Origin: Vaginisenegalia massiliensis
GTDB lineage: Bacteria > Bacillota > Bacilli > Lactobacillales > Aerococcaceae
NCBI RefSeq assembly: GCF_900604935.1
Contig: NZ_UWPC01000001.1
Coordinates: 124,001 to 188,000 of the forward strand
DNA: 64,000 bases
Reading direction: 5' to 3'
Under the pieces are notes generated by a model. It did no database searches. It saw only the letters and a program-made list of their open reading frames with translations, and was not told where the DNA came from. The number at the start of each line of letters is the position of its first letter. The first letter of the stretch is position 1. Positions 25,143 through 35,233 of the stretch are shown here, piece after piece. Made by a program: the position numbers and the translations under genes.

Positions 25143-27014
25143 CTATTTCTTTTTGACTTGGCGCGTCAAACGTAATATATCAGCTAGTAATAGATTCATC
25201 TCACTGTGGTTTTGTTCTTTTTTTAACTCAAGAAGGCGTGCTCGCTTCTCTTTAATTTCAAGCAGAATAAACTCTTCTTCAATGGTTTGTAGGCAGTCAT
25301 CGATAATTTGGTTATGATAGGTCATGGGTTCCCCATCCCACAAAAGATTATTCATCAATTGTAACATAGCCGGGTTTTCGATACTATCTACCACCCCTGT
25401 TAAAGGTAGTGGATTCCCTAAATCATAATAAAACTCTTGCAATTTAAAATATAACAATTGCATATAAGGATGGACAAATAAAACAGGCTTGTTTAATTGA
25501 GCCACATAATCCCAAGCTTCTTTGAAGTGAGTTAATAACAAGATTAATTGTTTTTCACTCTGCAAAGCTCGAGCGGATAAAATTTCAAATGATTGCTCAG
25601 GTATGAAGGCACTGGCCCTCTCCTCCTCACTAGGATGGAATGATGCTTGTCTCTCGTCGATCGATAATGGTTTAGTCTGGTTATTTTGTAAGCTTTGTTT
25701 ATAGCGAATAAATTGTTCTTTAAGAATATCTAAGCTCAGGTTATACTCTTGACTCAAATCTTGCAACCGAATTTCTTGTTCAATTGGCGATGAAATTTGA
25801 GCAATAAGTTGAATGAGAGCTTCTAAGTACCGAGCCAATTCCTGCTCGTCCTGCAAATTGTATTGACTTTTTAAATAATGACGATTAAAGTCAAACGCCG
25901 AAATAGCTTGATCCAACAGAATTTGAAACGAAGAGGCCCCCTCTGCTTTTATCCATTCATCAGGGTCTAGACGATTAGGAATAATGACTGCCTTAAATTG
26001 ACAATTAGCATAGTTTTGTCCCATTTGTAGGGCCCGGGCAATAGCTTTTTGCCCAGCTTGATCCCCGTCAAAAACAAAAATAATTTCCTTTGCTACTTTT
26101 ATCAAGCGATCTAAATGTTGTTGAGTCAAGCTTGTCCCCATCGTTGCAACTACATGTTGATAACCTGCTTGATATAATGACATAACATCCATATATCCTT
26201 CACAGACAATCATCTGACCTTTTTGTCTTGCAGGTAATCTGGCTAAATCAAAATTATAGATAAGATCCGATTTATTAAAAAGCGCTGTTTCAGGCGAATT
26301 TAAATACTTAGCAATCGCTTTATCTTCCGTTTGCTCTGTTGTAAACCGCCTTCCCGAAAAAGCAATGACCTTTGCCTGAGCATTTCGCAATGGATAGATA
26401 ATTCGTCCATGAAACCGATCAATGATCTGTTCCCGATCGTTTAAATAAAAAATGCCAGAATCTAATAATTCTTGCTTTGAGAAGCCCTCATTACTCAGAT
26501 ATTCAACCAATAGTTCCGACTTTTGCGGGGATAAACCTAAACCGAAAGTAGTTAAAGTGTCCTCATTTAAATTACGATTCAATAAATAATCAAGAGCGGG
26601 TTGCCCATTAGTCGTATCATTTAAAAAATATTGATAGAAATCTTGAGTTTTTTCATGAAGATCAAGTAATCGTTGATGAGTTTGTTGTTGGGGACTTTGA
26701 TCTGAACCTAAATACAAATCAAAATTTATCGGTAAATCAGAAAATTCAGCCGCTTTCCTGACTGCTTCAGGAAAACTAAGCCCCTCTATTTCTTGTAGAA
26801 AACCAAAAACATTCCCCCCGCGCCCACACGAAAAACATTTAAATATTTGTTTACCTGTATGGACGGAAAACGAGGGATTTTTATCTTCATGAAAGGGACA
26901 GGATGCCACATAGTGCTGACCTTTTTTAGTCAGTTGAGTATATTGATTAATGACATCGACAATATCAGTCTGATCACGGACTTGGCGAATAATATCATCT
27001 GGAATTAGGCCCAC
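25143..27014 (-). CDS. dnaG: DNA primase
   Basis: This 623-residue primase has the CHC2 zinc finger (Cys39, His42, Cys60, Cys63), the Toprim domain with VCEGYMDVMSL and FVFDGDQAGQKA, and a C-terminal DnaB-helicase-binding region. It makes RNA primers for replication. Translation appears to start with GTG at 27014, preceded by AAGGGAGGG. rpsU, which usually precedes dnaG in this operon, is absent here; engB lies upstream instead. Confidence 0.97.
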   Translation of the reverse strand: MGLIPDDIIRQVRDQTDIVDVINQYTQLTKKGQHYVASCPFHEDKNPSFSVHTGKQIFKCFSCGRGGNVFGFLQEIEGLSFPEAVRKAAEFSDLPINFDLYLGSDQSPQQQTHQRLLDLHEKTQDFYQYFLNDTTNGQPALDYLLNRNLNEDTLTTFGLGLSPQKSELLVEYLSNEGFSKQELLDSGIFYLNDREQIIDRFHGRIIYPLRNAQAKVIAFSGRRFTTEQTEDKAIAKYLNSPETALFNKSDLIYNFDLARLPARQKGQMIVCEGYMDVMSLYQAGYQHVVATMGTSLTQQHLDRLIKVAKEIIFVFDGDQAGQKAIARALQMGQNYANCQFKAVIIPNRLDPDEWIKAEGASSFQILLDQAISAFDFNRHYLKSQYNLQDEQELARYLEALIQLIAQISSPIEQEIRLQDLSQEYNLSLDILKEQFIRYKQSLQNNQTKPLSIDERQASFHPSEEERASAFIPEQSFEILSARALQSEKQLILLLTHFKEAWDYVAQLNKPVLFVHPYMQLLYFKLQEFYYDLGNPLPLTGVVDSIENPAMLQLMNNLLWDGEPMTYHNQIIDDCLQTIEEEFILLEIKEKRARLLELKKEQNHSEMNLLLADILRLTRQVKKK

Positions 27015-27064
27015 TAAGCTCCCTCCCTTATCTCATATCAGTCATTATCATACTTTAGATACAA

Positions 27065-27649
27065 TTAGGCTAATTGACTTTCGATAATTTCCCAAATTTC
27101 TTGACTGCCATAACCATCTTCAGCTGAAAACATAAATAGAGCATCCGTGGTTGGTAAATCTAAGGCTTTTTTATATATCGACAGGTGCTTATTCCATTGA
27201 CTCCGTTTAATTTTATCAACTTTAGTCAAAACGATAGCATAAGGTAAATCTGCTTCATCAGCAAAATCCTTCATTGCTCGGTCCAACTCGGTTGGTTCGT
27301 GGCGAAAATCCATTAATAGAAGTAATAAACGAACATTCTCCCGATTAAGCAAATAATGCTCAATCATTGCACCCCATTTTGCCCGATCTTTTTTGGAAAC
27401 TCTCGCATAACCATAACCCGGCACATCAACAAAGCGAAAATGATTATTAATAGCGTAAAAATTCAATGTCTGAGTCTTACCGGGTTGACTCGATGTACGC
27501 GCTAAACCCTTGCGATTAATCATGCGATTAATAAAAGATGACTTTCCTACATTAGAACGACCAGCTAAAGCAATTTCTGGGATACTATCTTGAGGGTATT
27601 GACTAGGACTGACTGCACTTACAACAATCTCTGCTTGCTTAATTAACAT
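27065..27649 (-). CDS. engB: Ribosome biogenesis GTPase EngB (YsxC)
   Basis: This 194-residue GTPase for large-subunit assembly has the G1 motif GRSNVGKS (30-37), the G3 motif DVPGYG and the G4 motif TKVD. It follows clpX by 14 bases, as in many Bacillota. Confidence 0.95.
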   Translation of the reverse strand: MLIKQAEIVVSAVSPSQYPQDSIPEIALAGRSNVGKSSFINRMINRKGLARTSSQPGKTQTLNFYAINNHFRFVDVPGYGYARVSKKDRAKWGAMIEHYLLNRENVRLLLLLMDFRHEPTELDRAMKDFADEADLPYAIVLTKVDKIKRSQWNKHLSIYKKALDLPTTDALFMFSAEDGYGSQEIWEIIESQLA

Positions 27650-27663
27650 GCTCGTCCCCCTAT

Positions 27664-28902
27664 TTAAGAAATTTTCTTATTGTCGTGATCATAATAATTC
27701 GGTTGGCCTTTTCCTAAGACATTTTCCTCAGAAATTACAATACGATGGATATCTTCCCGACTCGGAACGTCAAACATAATATCCATCATAATCGATTCAA
27801 TTATGGCACGTAAACCACGCGCACCCGTATTCCGTTCAATAGCTTTTTTAGCAATTGCCCGCAAAGCTCCATCTTCAAACTCTAATTCAACATCATCCAG
27901 TTCAAATAAACGTTTGTATTGTTTAACTAAAGCATTTTTTGGTTCTGTTAAAATCGCCACTAAATCATCTTCAGTTAATTTTTCTAAAGCTGCCATAATC
28001 GGTAAGCGACCAATAAATTCTGGAATCAAACCAAACTTAAGTAAATCTTCTGGGGTGATTTGTTGCATGATTGTTTTAGAATCATCTAGTTTACCTGAAG
28101 CATTACCAAAGCCAATGACTTTATTCCCTAAACGTTCTTTGACAATGGTTTCTATGCCGTCGAAGGCACCACCCACGATAAAGAGAATATTGGTGGTATC
28201 TAACTTCAAGAAGTCTTGGTTCGGATGCTTGCGTCCACCTTTTGGCGGAATATTTGCTTCCGTGCCTTCTAAGATTTTTAATAGTGCTTGTTGAACCCCT
28301 TCACCACTAACATCACGAGTTATTGATACATTTTCACTCTTGCGTGAAATTTTATCAATTTCATCGATATAAATTATACCTGTTTGAGCCCGTTCCAAAT
28401 CATAATCAGCAGCCTGAACTAATTTCAACAAGATATTTTCCACATCCTCGCCGACATAGCCCGCTTCAGTAAGACTAGTCGCGTCAGCAATTGCAAAAGG
28501 CACATTTAGAAGCCTAGCTAAGCTCTGAGCTAAGAATGTTTTCCCAGAACCAGTTGGTCCGATTAAACAAATATTGCTTTTTTGCAGTTCAATATCATCT
28601 TCTTGGTCCAAGTGATTAATTCGTTTGTAATGATTATATACAGCAACCGCGAGGGCCTTTTTCGCTGCTTCTTGCCCAATAACATATTGATTCAAGACTT
28701 GCATGATTTCAGCTGGTTTGAGTATTTTGATTGGTTCATGTTGTTTAATTTGCTTCATTTCTTCATCGATAATGTTTTTACATAATTCGACACATTCATC
28801 GCAAATATAAACATCGGGCCCCGCAATAATTTTATTTACTTCATCTTGTGATTTGCCACAAAATGAACAATAATAATCATTTTCATGTGTGTTTCTAGCC
28901 AT
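27664..28902 (-). CDS. clpX: ClpX, ATPase subunit of the ClpXP protease
   Basis: This 412-residue AAA+ unfoldase has the N-terminal zinc domain (Cys12, Cys15, Cys34, Cys37), Walker A GPTGSGKT (115-122), Walker [11 protein letters not shown] and the pore-loop GYVGEDVE. The sensor-2 region is GARGLRAI. The ATG at 28902 follows AAGGAGGG; the frame is open further upstream but lacks homology there. A terminator separates it from tig. Confidence 0.97.
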   Translation of the reverse strand: MARNTHENDYYCSFCGKSQDEVNKIIAGPDVYICDECVELCKNIIDEEMKQIKQHEPIKILKPAEIMQVLNQYVIGQEAAKKALAVAVYNHYKRINHLDQEDDIELQKSNICLIGPTGSGKTFLAQSLARLLNVPFAIADATSLTEAGYVGEDVENILLKLVQAADYDLERAQTGIIYIDEIDKISRKSENVSITRDVSGEGVQQALLKILEGTEANIPPKGGRKHPNQDFLKLDTTNILFIVGGAFDGIETIVKERLGNKVIGFGNASGKLDDSKTIMQQITPEDLLKFGLIPEFIGRLPIMAALEKLTEDDLVAILTEPKNALVKQYKRLFELDDVELEFEDGALRAIAKKAIERNTGARGLRAIIESIMMDIMFDVPSREDIHRIVISEENVLGKGQPNYYDHDNKKIS

Positions 28903-28944
28903 TATTTCCCTCCTTTTTGCCAAAGTAAAACTAATTTCTTGACG

Positions 28945-28995
28945 GAAAAAGGGATGCAAGCACCTGTTGTAATCAACTTTTTGCTTTGCAACCCT
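28945..28995 (-). terminator. Terminator after tig
   Basis: GGGUUGCAAAGCA pairs with UGCUUGCAUCCC (one mismatch, one bulge) and is followed by UUUUU on the minus strand, between tig and clpX. Confidence 0.85.
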
Positions 28996-29024
28996 CTTTT
29001 ATCAATCAAATTTTATTTTAGAGC

Positions 29025-30305
29025 TTATTTTTCTTCAGCTGAGTCAGTAATTAAAGCCATTGCCTTTTTCATGCTGATATCAGATTTTAACATATCTTCA
29101 GAAACAAATTTCTTCACTTGATCTGCTTCCATATTATACATCGCAGCTAAGTCATTGATTTCTTTTTCAATGTCTTGTTCTGAAACTTCAATCGCTTCTT
29201 GTTTAACAATCGCTTCTAATACTAAATTAGTTTTAACTCGTAATTCAGCTTCTTCAGCAAATTGTTTACGTAACGCTTCCTCATTAGAACCTGTAATTTG
29301 GAAATAAAGTTCTTCATTGATTCCTTGACGTTTTAAATTGTTTTTGAAGTGAGCCACTTGGCGTTCGATTTCTTCATCAATCATTACTTGTGGCAATTCA
29401 ACGATCTCTGCATTTTCAACCGCTTGACGCATAGCTAATTCTTCAACCATTTCTTTAGCTGCTGCAGCTTTTTGTTCTTCTAATTGAACGCGTGTTTTGT
29501 TTTCATATTCTGCTAAAGTTTCTACTTGATCATCTGCATCTTTAGCAAATTCATCGTCTAATTCTGGTAATTCTTTAGCTTTAACTTCGTGAACGGTTAC
29601 TTTGAATGTTGCTTCTTTACCCGCTAAATCAGTTGCTTGATAATCTTCTGGGAAAGTTACTACAACGTCTTTTTGTTCGCCAGCTTTGGTTCCAGCTAAT
29701 TGATCTTCAAATCCTGGAATAAATGAACCAGAACCTAACTCTAAAGCATGGTTATCCCCTTTACCACCTTCAAATGCTTCATCACCAATGAAACCTTCAA
29801 AATCGATTAAAACAGTATCACCTTCAACAGCTGCTTCTTCTTTAACTACTAACTCAGCTAATTGTTGACGTTTGCTTTCGATGGTCGCTTTAACTTCTTC
29901 TTCGGTAACTTCACGTTCTTGTTTTTCAACGGTTAGACCTTTATAGTCACCTAATTTAACTTCAGGTTTAGTTGTAACTTCTGCTGTTAAAACCCATGGT
30001 TGCCCTTTTTCAATTGATTTAATATCAATTTTTGGTTCAGCAACTAATTCTAATTTACTTTCTTCAATCGCAGCTTGGAAAGCTGTTGGTAAAACAAAAT
30101 TTAGAGCTTCATCGTATAAAGCTTCTTCACCATAAACATTGTTAAAGATGGCACGTGGTACTTTACCTTTACGGAATCCAGGTACAGTTACTTGTTTTTG
30201 AATTTTCTTAAATGCATGGTCCAATCCTTTTTTTACTTCGTCTTGCGAAATTTCGAAAGTTAAGATTCCTTCGTTTGCTGATTTCTTTTCAAATTGTGTG
30301 GTCAT
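29025..30305 (-). CDS. tig: Trigger factor (ribosome-associated chaperone and prolyl isomerase)
   Basis: This 426-residue chaperone has the ribosome-binding N-terminal domain with the GFRKGKVPR signature (about 43-51), an FKBP-type isomerase domain (about 160-245, with VLIDFEGFIGDEAF) and a long helical C-terminal domain. It is acidic and highly expressed, consistent with the good promoter at 30349-30377. The ATG at 30305 has TTGGAGG just upstream; in-frame sequence further up is non-coding. Confidence 0.97.
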   Translation of the reverse strand: MTTQFEKKSANEGILTFEISQDEVKKGLDHAFKKIQKQVTVPGFRKGKVPRAIFNNVYGEEALYDEALNFVLPTAFQAAIEESKLELVAEPKIDIKSIEKGQPWVLTAEVTTKPEVKLGDYKGLTVEKQEREVTEEEVKATIESKRQQLAELVVKEEAAVEGDTVLIDFEGFIGDEAFEGGKGDNHALELGSGSFIPGFEDQLAGTKAGEQKDVVVTFPEDYQATDLAGKEATFKVTVHEVKAKELPELDDEFAKDADDQVETLAEYENKTRVQLEEQKAAAAKEMVEELAMRQAVENAEIVELPQVMIDEEIERQVAHFKNNLKRQGINEELYFQITGSNEEALRKQFAEEAELRVKTNLVLEAIVKQEAIEVSEQDIEKEINDLAAMYNMEADQVKKFVSEDMLKSDISMKKAMALITDSAEEK

Positions 30306-30348
30306 TTTGTTTCCTCCAACATACTGATTTTTAATTACATACCTTGCT

Positions 30349-30377
30349 ATTTTAACGTATTGACGGCGTTTTGTAAA
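30349..30377 (-). promoter_or_regulatory. Promoter of tig
   Basis: TTTACA (30377-30372) and TAAAAT (30354-30349) are separated by 17 bases and lie about 45 bases before the tig start. Confidence 0.8.
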
Positions 30378-30513
30378 CAAAAAGGAAATGATAAACCTTA
30401 AGATAAACCATCTTATCAAAAAATATCAGAATATTTACAAAAGTGAAACAAATAATGTTGATATTTCATCAAATGTTCAAATATATCTACTATCACATTT
30501 AGCTAAAGTTAGG

Positions 30514-30519
30514 TATAAT
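30514..30519 (+). promoter_or_regulatory. -10 box of the recU-pbp1A operon
   Basis: A perfect TATAAT lies 23 bases before the recU start codon. The -35 region (around 30491-30496) matches the consensus poorly. Confidence 0.5.
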
Positions 30520-30541
30520 TACTGTTAAGAGGTGAGCTTTT

Positions 30542-31168
30542 TTGATAAAATATCCAAGTGGTCAAGGCCCAAAAAGTCTAAACCAATCACCCAATAAACC
30601 TAATCAAAAAAATATTTTATATGGTAGTCGTGGTATGTCATTAGAGGAACGCTTAAATCAAAGTAATGATTATTATCGCCTCCATCACGTTGCCGTTATT
30701 CATAAAAAACCCACACCCATTCAGGTTGTTAAAGTTGATTATCCTAACCGCCAAGCTGCTAAAATTACTGAAGCCTACTATCGCCAAGCTTCAACGACAG
30801 ACTACAATGGCATCTATCAAGGTTATTATATTGATTTTGAAGCAAAGGAAACAAAAAATAAAACGAGTTTTCCTTTAGCTAATTTACCTGAACATCAACG
30901 ACAACACATGCAAGAATGTTTAGTTCAAGGCGGACTATGTTTTTTAATTCTAGCTTTTAGCCAGTTAAATGAAATTTATCTACTCCCCTTTGAACACCTA
31001 CTCACTTTTATTGAACAAGAGCAAAAAAATAGTATTCCCTATGCCTTTATTAAAAGTAAAGGATATTTATGTCCCCAAGCTTATCAGCCTATGGTGGACT
31101 ATATTGCGGCAATCGATGCATATCTTGTCGACAATCATGATCGTTTTGTACTGAGAGGAAGAAATTAA
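30542..31168 (+). CDS. recU: Holliday junction resolvase RecU
   Basis: This 208-residue resolvase cleaves recombination intermediates. Family marks are the opening MIKYPSGQ, SRGMSLEE, and the catalytic YYIDFEAKETKNKTSF region with Asp98, Glu100 and Lys102. Homology begins exactly at a TTG (30542) preceded by AGAGGTGA, and no ATG is available, so translation starts with TTG. The next gene, pbp1A, begins directly after its stop; the recU-ponA pairing is conserved in Bacillota and links recombination with cell-wall growth. Confidence 0.95.
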   Translation: MIKYPSGQGPKSLNQSPNKPNQKNILYGSRGMSLEERLNQSNDYYRLHHVAVIHKKPTPIQVVKVDYPNRQAAKITEAYYRQASTTDYNGIYQGYYIDFEAKETKNKTSFPLANLPEHQRQHMQECLVQGGLCFLILAFSQLNEIYLLPFEHLLTFIEQEQKNSIPYAFIKSKGYLCPQAYQPMVDYIAAIDAYLVDNHDRFVLRGRN

Positions 31169-33640
31169 ATGGTAACAGGAAGTCGGATTGAAAGAAAAAA
31201 ATATCAAACGAGTCAGCCTACTAAACCTCGTAAAAGAGGGACGGGTTCGAAAGAATTTATTAAACGAATTCTATTCGGTTTAGTGACTTTTGCCTTTTTA
31301 CTAATTTTAGGAGGCGCTCTATTATTTGGTTATTATGCCATGAAAGCACCTGAGCTCGCTCCTGAAGATCTTCGCGGCCAAATTTCAAGTAAGATATACG
31401 ACCGCGAAGGTAATTTAATCAAGGAATTAGGTTCCCAAAATAGAGATCTCATGACCGTTGAAGAAATTCCAGATAATTTAAAAATGGCCGTCATCGCTAT
31501 TGAAGATGCCCGTTTTTATCAACACCACGGCATTGATCCAATCCGTATTGCCGGAGCTCTTGTAGCTAACTTAAAAGCAGGTGGCGTAGCTCAAGGTGGT
31601 TCAACTATCACTCAGCAACTGATTAAACTATCTGTCTTTTCCACTGATTTCAAAGATCAAACCATTGAACGGAAAGCTCAAGAGGCTTGGTTGGCCCTTC
31701 GCCTTGAACAAACCTATACCAAAGATGAAATACTTACGATGTATTTAAATAAACTATTTTATTCAAATAACACCTACGGTGCTAAAACAGCTACAAAGTT
31801 ATTCTTTGGTAAAAATCTTGATCAATTAACAATTGGTGAAGCGGCTCTCTTAGCCGGTATTCCCCAAGCCCCTACTGAATATGACCCGTATAACTTCCCT
31901 GATAAAGCTAAGCAACGTCGCGATTTAGTCCTTAAAGTAATGTACGATCGAAAGATGATTAGCCAAGAAGATTATCAAAAATATACTAGTCAAACTATTG
32001 AATCCATGTTGACACCAATTAAAAAGTCAACACTCAATGAAAATGATTTGGTCATCGACTCCTATCTAGATATGGTGGCTCGCGAAGTTAAAGAAAAAAT
32101 GAATATTAATATCTTCACCGATGGCGTGGAAGTCTATACTAATCTAAACATGCCCGCTCAACAACATATTTATAACTTAGTAAACAATGATTCCACCATC
32201 CCTTTTCCTAATGATCAAATGCAAACAGCTATCTCTATTATCGATGTAAATAATGGTGAAGTTCAAGCTGTTATTGGTGGCCGGAAACAAGACGTGATGT
32301 TTGGTCACAATCGGGCAACGGCATCCAATCGAAGTGTTGGTTCAACCATGAAACCACTCGCTGATTATGGTCCGGCTTTTGAATATCTCAATTATTCAAC
32401 TGGCACCATGGTCGAAGATGAGGAATACAAATATTCCTCCGGTTTACCCATTCGAAATTACGATTATCAATTTAAAGGTAAAATGACGATTCGTGAGGCC
32501 TTAGTTGGCTCACGTAACATTCCGGCTCTTAAAACCTTACAAAAAGTCGGTCTTGATAATGCCTATGCTTTCTTACAAAAATTAGATATTAACATCACCA
32601 ATGACGGTAAAAAACAGTTAGTCGAAGCTAATGCCATAGGCGGTGAAATTTCACCAGTTAAATTATCCGCTGCCTATGGTGCCATTTCAAATGGTGGTAA
32701 ATATCATGCACCCTTTACTGTAAAAAAAGTCATTACTTCGGCCGGAACGGTAAAAGAATTTGAATCCCCTGCCAGCCAAGCAATGAAAGATTCTACTGCT
32801 TATATGCTTCTAGATATTTTGAAAGGCGTTCCTGGTGAATTTGCTCCGGAAGCAAATATTGAAAATCTCCATCACGCCGGTAAATCTGGAACCACAAACT
32901 ATACGGACGAACAAATGGCTAAGTTTGGTTTATCTGATCAAGACTATGTGGCTCCCGATAGTTGGTTCGTTGGTATCACTCCACAATATTCAGTTGCAAC
33001 CTGGGTTGGATACGATAATCCTTTCAAGGACAAGAATTATCTTTCACTTGAAGAAACTAAAATTAGCCAATTGCTATATGCTGATAGTATGAAATTTATG
33101 ATGAAAGATCTGCCAGATACTGATTGGGTGCGTCCTTCTAGTGTTTCAGAGGTCGAAATTGAAAAATATACTGATCCAATCATGTTGCCTGGACCTTATA
33201 CACCAAGTAACATGCGTTCAAAAGAACTATTTGTTAAAGGTAAGGAACCAAGTGGACAATCAACTTCATATGGTCGGGTCCTCAACATGCCAACTGGATT
33301 TGATGCTAATTACAATGAAAAAACTAAGTCTATTGATGCAGTTTGGGGTTCGGCTTCCGATTCAGGTCAATTTGAGCTTTCTATTAACGGAACCGTTGTT
33401 TATACGGGTAGGAATACTAGCTTCTCCTTCCCTGTCTCTGAAGATGGGCAATATGTCCTTAAATTAAGGATGATTGATGGTAATAGTTCGTCAGATTATC
33501 TGGTTGTAAACTTGGATATTTCTACCGAGTCTACCACTTCATCTAGTGAATCAGAATCTTCAAATAATTCAAATCAATCCGAGTCAGGTTCTAATCAAGG
33601 GCAACCTGAAAATTCAACAGAAAGTCCTTCAGGTAACTAG
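31169..33640 (+). CDS. pbp1A: Class A penicillin-binding protein (PBP1A)
   Basis: This 823-residue bifunctional murein synthase has a basic cytosolic tail, one membrane anchor (about 36-57), a glycosyltransferase domain with catalytic Glu112 in EDARFYQHHG and GGSTITQQL, and a transpeptidase domain with STMK (Ser392-Lys395), SRN (448-450) and KSG (572-574). A fibronectin-like segment and a Ser/Asn/Glu-rich tail (about 780-823) close the protein outside the cell. It starts at the base after the recU stop. Confidence 0.96.
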   Translation: MVTGSRIERKKYQTSQPTKPRKRGTGSKEFIKRILFGLVTFAFLLILGGALLFGYYAMKAPELAPEDLRGQISSKIYDREGNLIKELGSQNRDLMTVEEIPDNLKMAVIAIEDARFYQHHGIDPIRIAGALVANLKAGGVAQGGSTITQQLIKLSVFSTDFKDQTIERKAQEAWLALRLEQTYTKDEILTMYLNKLFYSNNTYGAKTATKLFFGKNLDQLTIGEAALLAGIPQAPTEYDPYNFPDKAKQRRDLVLKVMYDRKMISQEDYQKYTSQTIESMLTPIKKSTLNENDLVIDSYLDMVAREVKEKMNINIFTDGVEVYTNLNMPAQQHIYNLVNNDSTIPFPNDQMQTAISIIDVNNGEVQAVIGGRKQDVMFGHNRATASNRSVGSTMKPLADYGPAFEYLNYSTGTMVEDEEYKYSSGLPIRNYDYQFKGKMTIREALVGSRNIPALKTLQKVGLDNAYAFLQKLDINITNDGKKQLVEANAIGGEISPVKLSAAYGAISNGGKYHAPFTVKKVITSAGTVKEFESPASQAMKDSTAYMLLDILKGVPGEFAPEANIENLHHAGKSGTTNYTDEQMAKFGLSDQDYVAPDSWFVGITPQYSVATWVGYDNPFKDKNYLSLEETKISQLLYADSMKFMMKDLPDTDWVRPSSVSEVEIEKYTDPIMLPGPYTPSNMRSKELFVKGKEPSGQSTSYGRVLNMPTGFDANYNEKTKSIDAVWGSASDSGQFELSINGTVVYTGRNTSFSFPVSEDGQYVLKLRMIDGNSSSDYLVVNLDISTESTTSSSESESSNNSNQSESGSNQGQPENSTESPSGN

Positions 33641-33673
33641 CAAAATTTGATTTAATAGTTTTATACGCAAATA

Positions 33674-33716
33674 AAGAGAGTAAAAGAAGTCATTTGCTTC
33701 TTCTACTCTCTTTTCT
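33674..33716. terminator. Terminator between convergent pbp1A and nth
   Basis: AGAGAGTAAAAGAAG pairs with CTTCTTCTACTCTCT (one mismatch), followed by TTTTCTT on the plus strand. It probably serves both convergent operons. Confidence 0.82.
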
Positions 33717-33722
33717 TCATTT

Positions 33723-34373
33723 CTATTTTTCTTTCTCTATCCGCTTCTGACCAAAGGCACAAATATTTAACAACGGACATTCCTGACATTGAGGATTACG
33801 GGCCGTACAAAAATAGCGCCCAAAAAATATCATGGTATGGTGTGCCTTAGACCAATCAGCTTGCGGGAGCTTATCTTGCAAAGTTATTTCTACTTGCAAG
33901 GGGGTATCTTTTTGACAGCAAATATGCAGACGTTTAGCGACACGCTCAACGTGTGTATCAACTGCAATGGCTGGAATGCCAAAAGCCACACTTTGAACAA
34001 CATTGGCGGTCTTACGTCCTACCCCTGCCAAAGAAGTCAATTCTTTATGACTTTGTGGCACTTGTCCTTGATATTTGGAGACTAATTCTTGGCAACAAAG
34101 ATAGATAAAACGCGCTTTGTTGCGATATAAGCCAATCGTCTTAATATAGGGTTCAATCTCAGTCGGATTAGCATGAATGACCGCATATGGATCGGGGAAA
34201 CGTTCAAACAATTTAGGAGTGACTTTATTTACAGCAGCATCTGTAGTCTGTGCACTTAACATTACAGCAATCAGTAATTGATAAGCATTATCATGAATTA
34301 ATTCGCAAGCAGCATCGGGAAAGAGTGCTGACATCTGAGCCACAGCACCCTGTGTTTGTTTTTTACTTAGCAC
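33723..34373 (-). CDS. nth: Endonuclease III
   Basis: This 216-residue DNA glycosylase/AP lyase removes oxidised pyrimidines. The helix-hairpin-helix LAGVGRKTANVV carries the catalytic lysine, AIAVDTHVERV contains the catalytic aspartate, and the C-terminal cysteines at 189, 196, 199 and 205 (C-x6-C-x2-C-x5-C) hold the 4Fe-4S cluster. It follows dnaD by 24 bases; dnaD-nth is a conserved pair. Confidence 0.97.
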   Translation of the reverse strand: MLSKKQTQGAVAQMSALFPDAACELIHDNAYQLLIAVMLSAQTTDAAVNKVTPKLFERFPDPYAVIHANPTEIEPYIKTIGLYRNKARFIYLCCQELVSKYQGQVPQSHKELTSLAGVGRKTANVVQSVAFGIPAIAVDTHVERVAKRLHICCQKDTPLQVEITLQDKLPQADWSKAHHTMIFFGRYFCTARNPQCQECPLLNICAFGQKRIEKEK

Positions 34374-34397
34374 CCTCTTCCCTCCTTCCTTTCAAAC

Positions 34398-35147
34398 TTA
34401 AGATTGATTCCAGTCATAAATAGGTATGTTTATTGAAGGGGTAACCTGTTTTCGATTGATAGATTGTTCTTTATTCGTCGCTGTTTTTTGATTACGACGG
34501 TCAATCTCCTGTTGAGCTTGAGCAAGAGTCCGAATATTTCGTTTTTCCCAGTTTAATAAGATAGTATCTATATACTTAAAATTCAAGGCTTGATAAATAA
34601 CAGCCTCTTTCAAAGCAAGTAAGATAAGATCAAATGAATACCTATCTTTATTCACCCAATTTTGGATCATTTCTATTTCCATTGGTGACAATGTTCGTCC
34701 GAATTCTTTTTGAAATCGTTGAACTAATTCACCTGAACCTACTTTACTTTCTTGCTCGATTAGTTGGCTGACTACCGATTGAGTAGGCGACTCTTGTTTT
34801 TGGGTATCATTTGCATAATATTGCCGATCCATAATTTCAAATAAAGGCCTTAAAGAATAATGATCGGTTTTCTTACCATCTTTGCCAGGAACTAACTCAA
34901 TGGATAAGTAACCTTTTGCTAACAAATGATTCAACTGTTCGTAGACTTTCTCTGCTGGCCAATTCAAGCTTTGACCCATCAAAGCGATATCTTGATTTAC
35001 TAAACTCTGATTCAATTGCGAAAACAAATAAAGAATCAATACAAATTCGTCAGAATTGAGGCCCAAGTCTCCCATATGATGTAACAAAACATTAGGAACC
35101 ATGGTATAACCCTTTTTCATCCAATCATAAATTGATGAGGCTGTCAT
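34398..35147 (-). CDS. dnaD: DnaD replication initiation protein
   Basis: This 249-residue protein helps remodel DNA and load the helicase at replication start. It has the N-terminal winged-helix domain (about 1-100, MKKGYTMVPNVLL) and the C-terminal DnaD domain (about 130-200, FGRTLSPMEIEMIQNWVN), followed by a basic tail. The ATG at 35147 has AAAGGATG upstream. A terminator after asnS precedes it. Confidence 0.93.
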   Translation of the reverse strand: MTASSIYDWMKKGYTMVPNVLLHHMGDLGLNSDEFVLILYLFSQLNQSLVNQDIALMGQSLNWPAEKVYEQLNHLLAKGYLSIELVPGKDGKKTDHYSLRPLFEIMDRQYYANDTQKQESPTQSVVSQLIEQESKVGSGELVQRFQKEFGRTLSPMEIEMIQNWVNKDRYSFDLILLALKEAVIYQALNFKYIDTILLNWEKRNIRTLAQAQQEIDRRNQKTATNKEQSINRKQVTPSINIPIYDWNQS

Positions 35148-35173
35148 ATTTACATCCTTTCTCACTCTAAAAC

Positions 35174-35214
35174 AAAAGACCGATAATGATAACAATTCAT
35201 CATTTTCGGTCTTA
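35174..35214 (-). terminator. Terminator after asnS
   Basis: AAGACCGAAAATGATGA pairs with its near complement around a short loop and is followed by UUUUGUUUU on the minus strand. Confidence 0.82.
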
Positions 35215-35233
35215 ATTAAGCTGATCTACTTTA

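Noticed and set aside
27803-28294. Plus-strand 163-codon frame opposite clpX
   Set aside because: Its composition (Ser/Lys/Pro-rich) is that of an antisense shadow; clpX is intact on the other strand.
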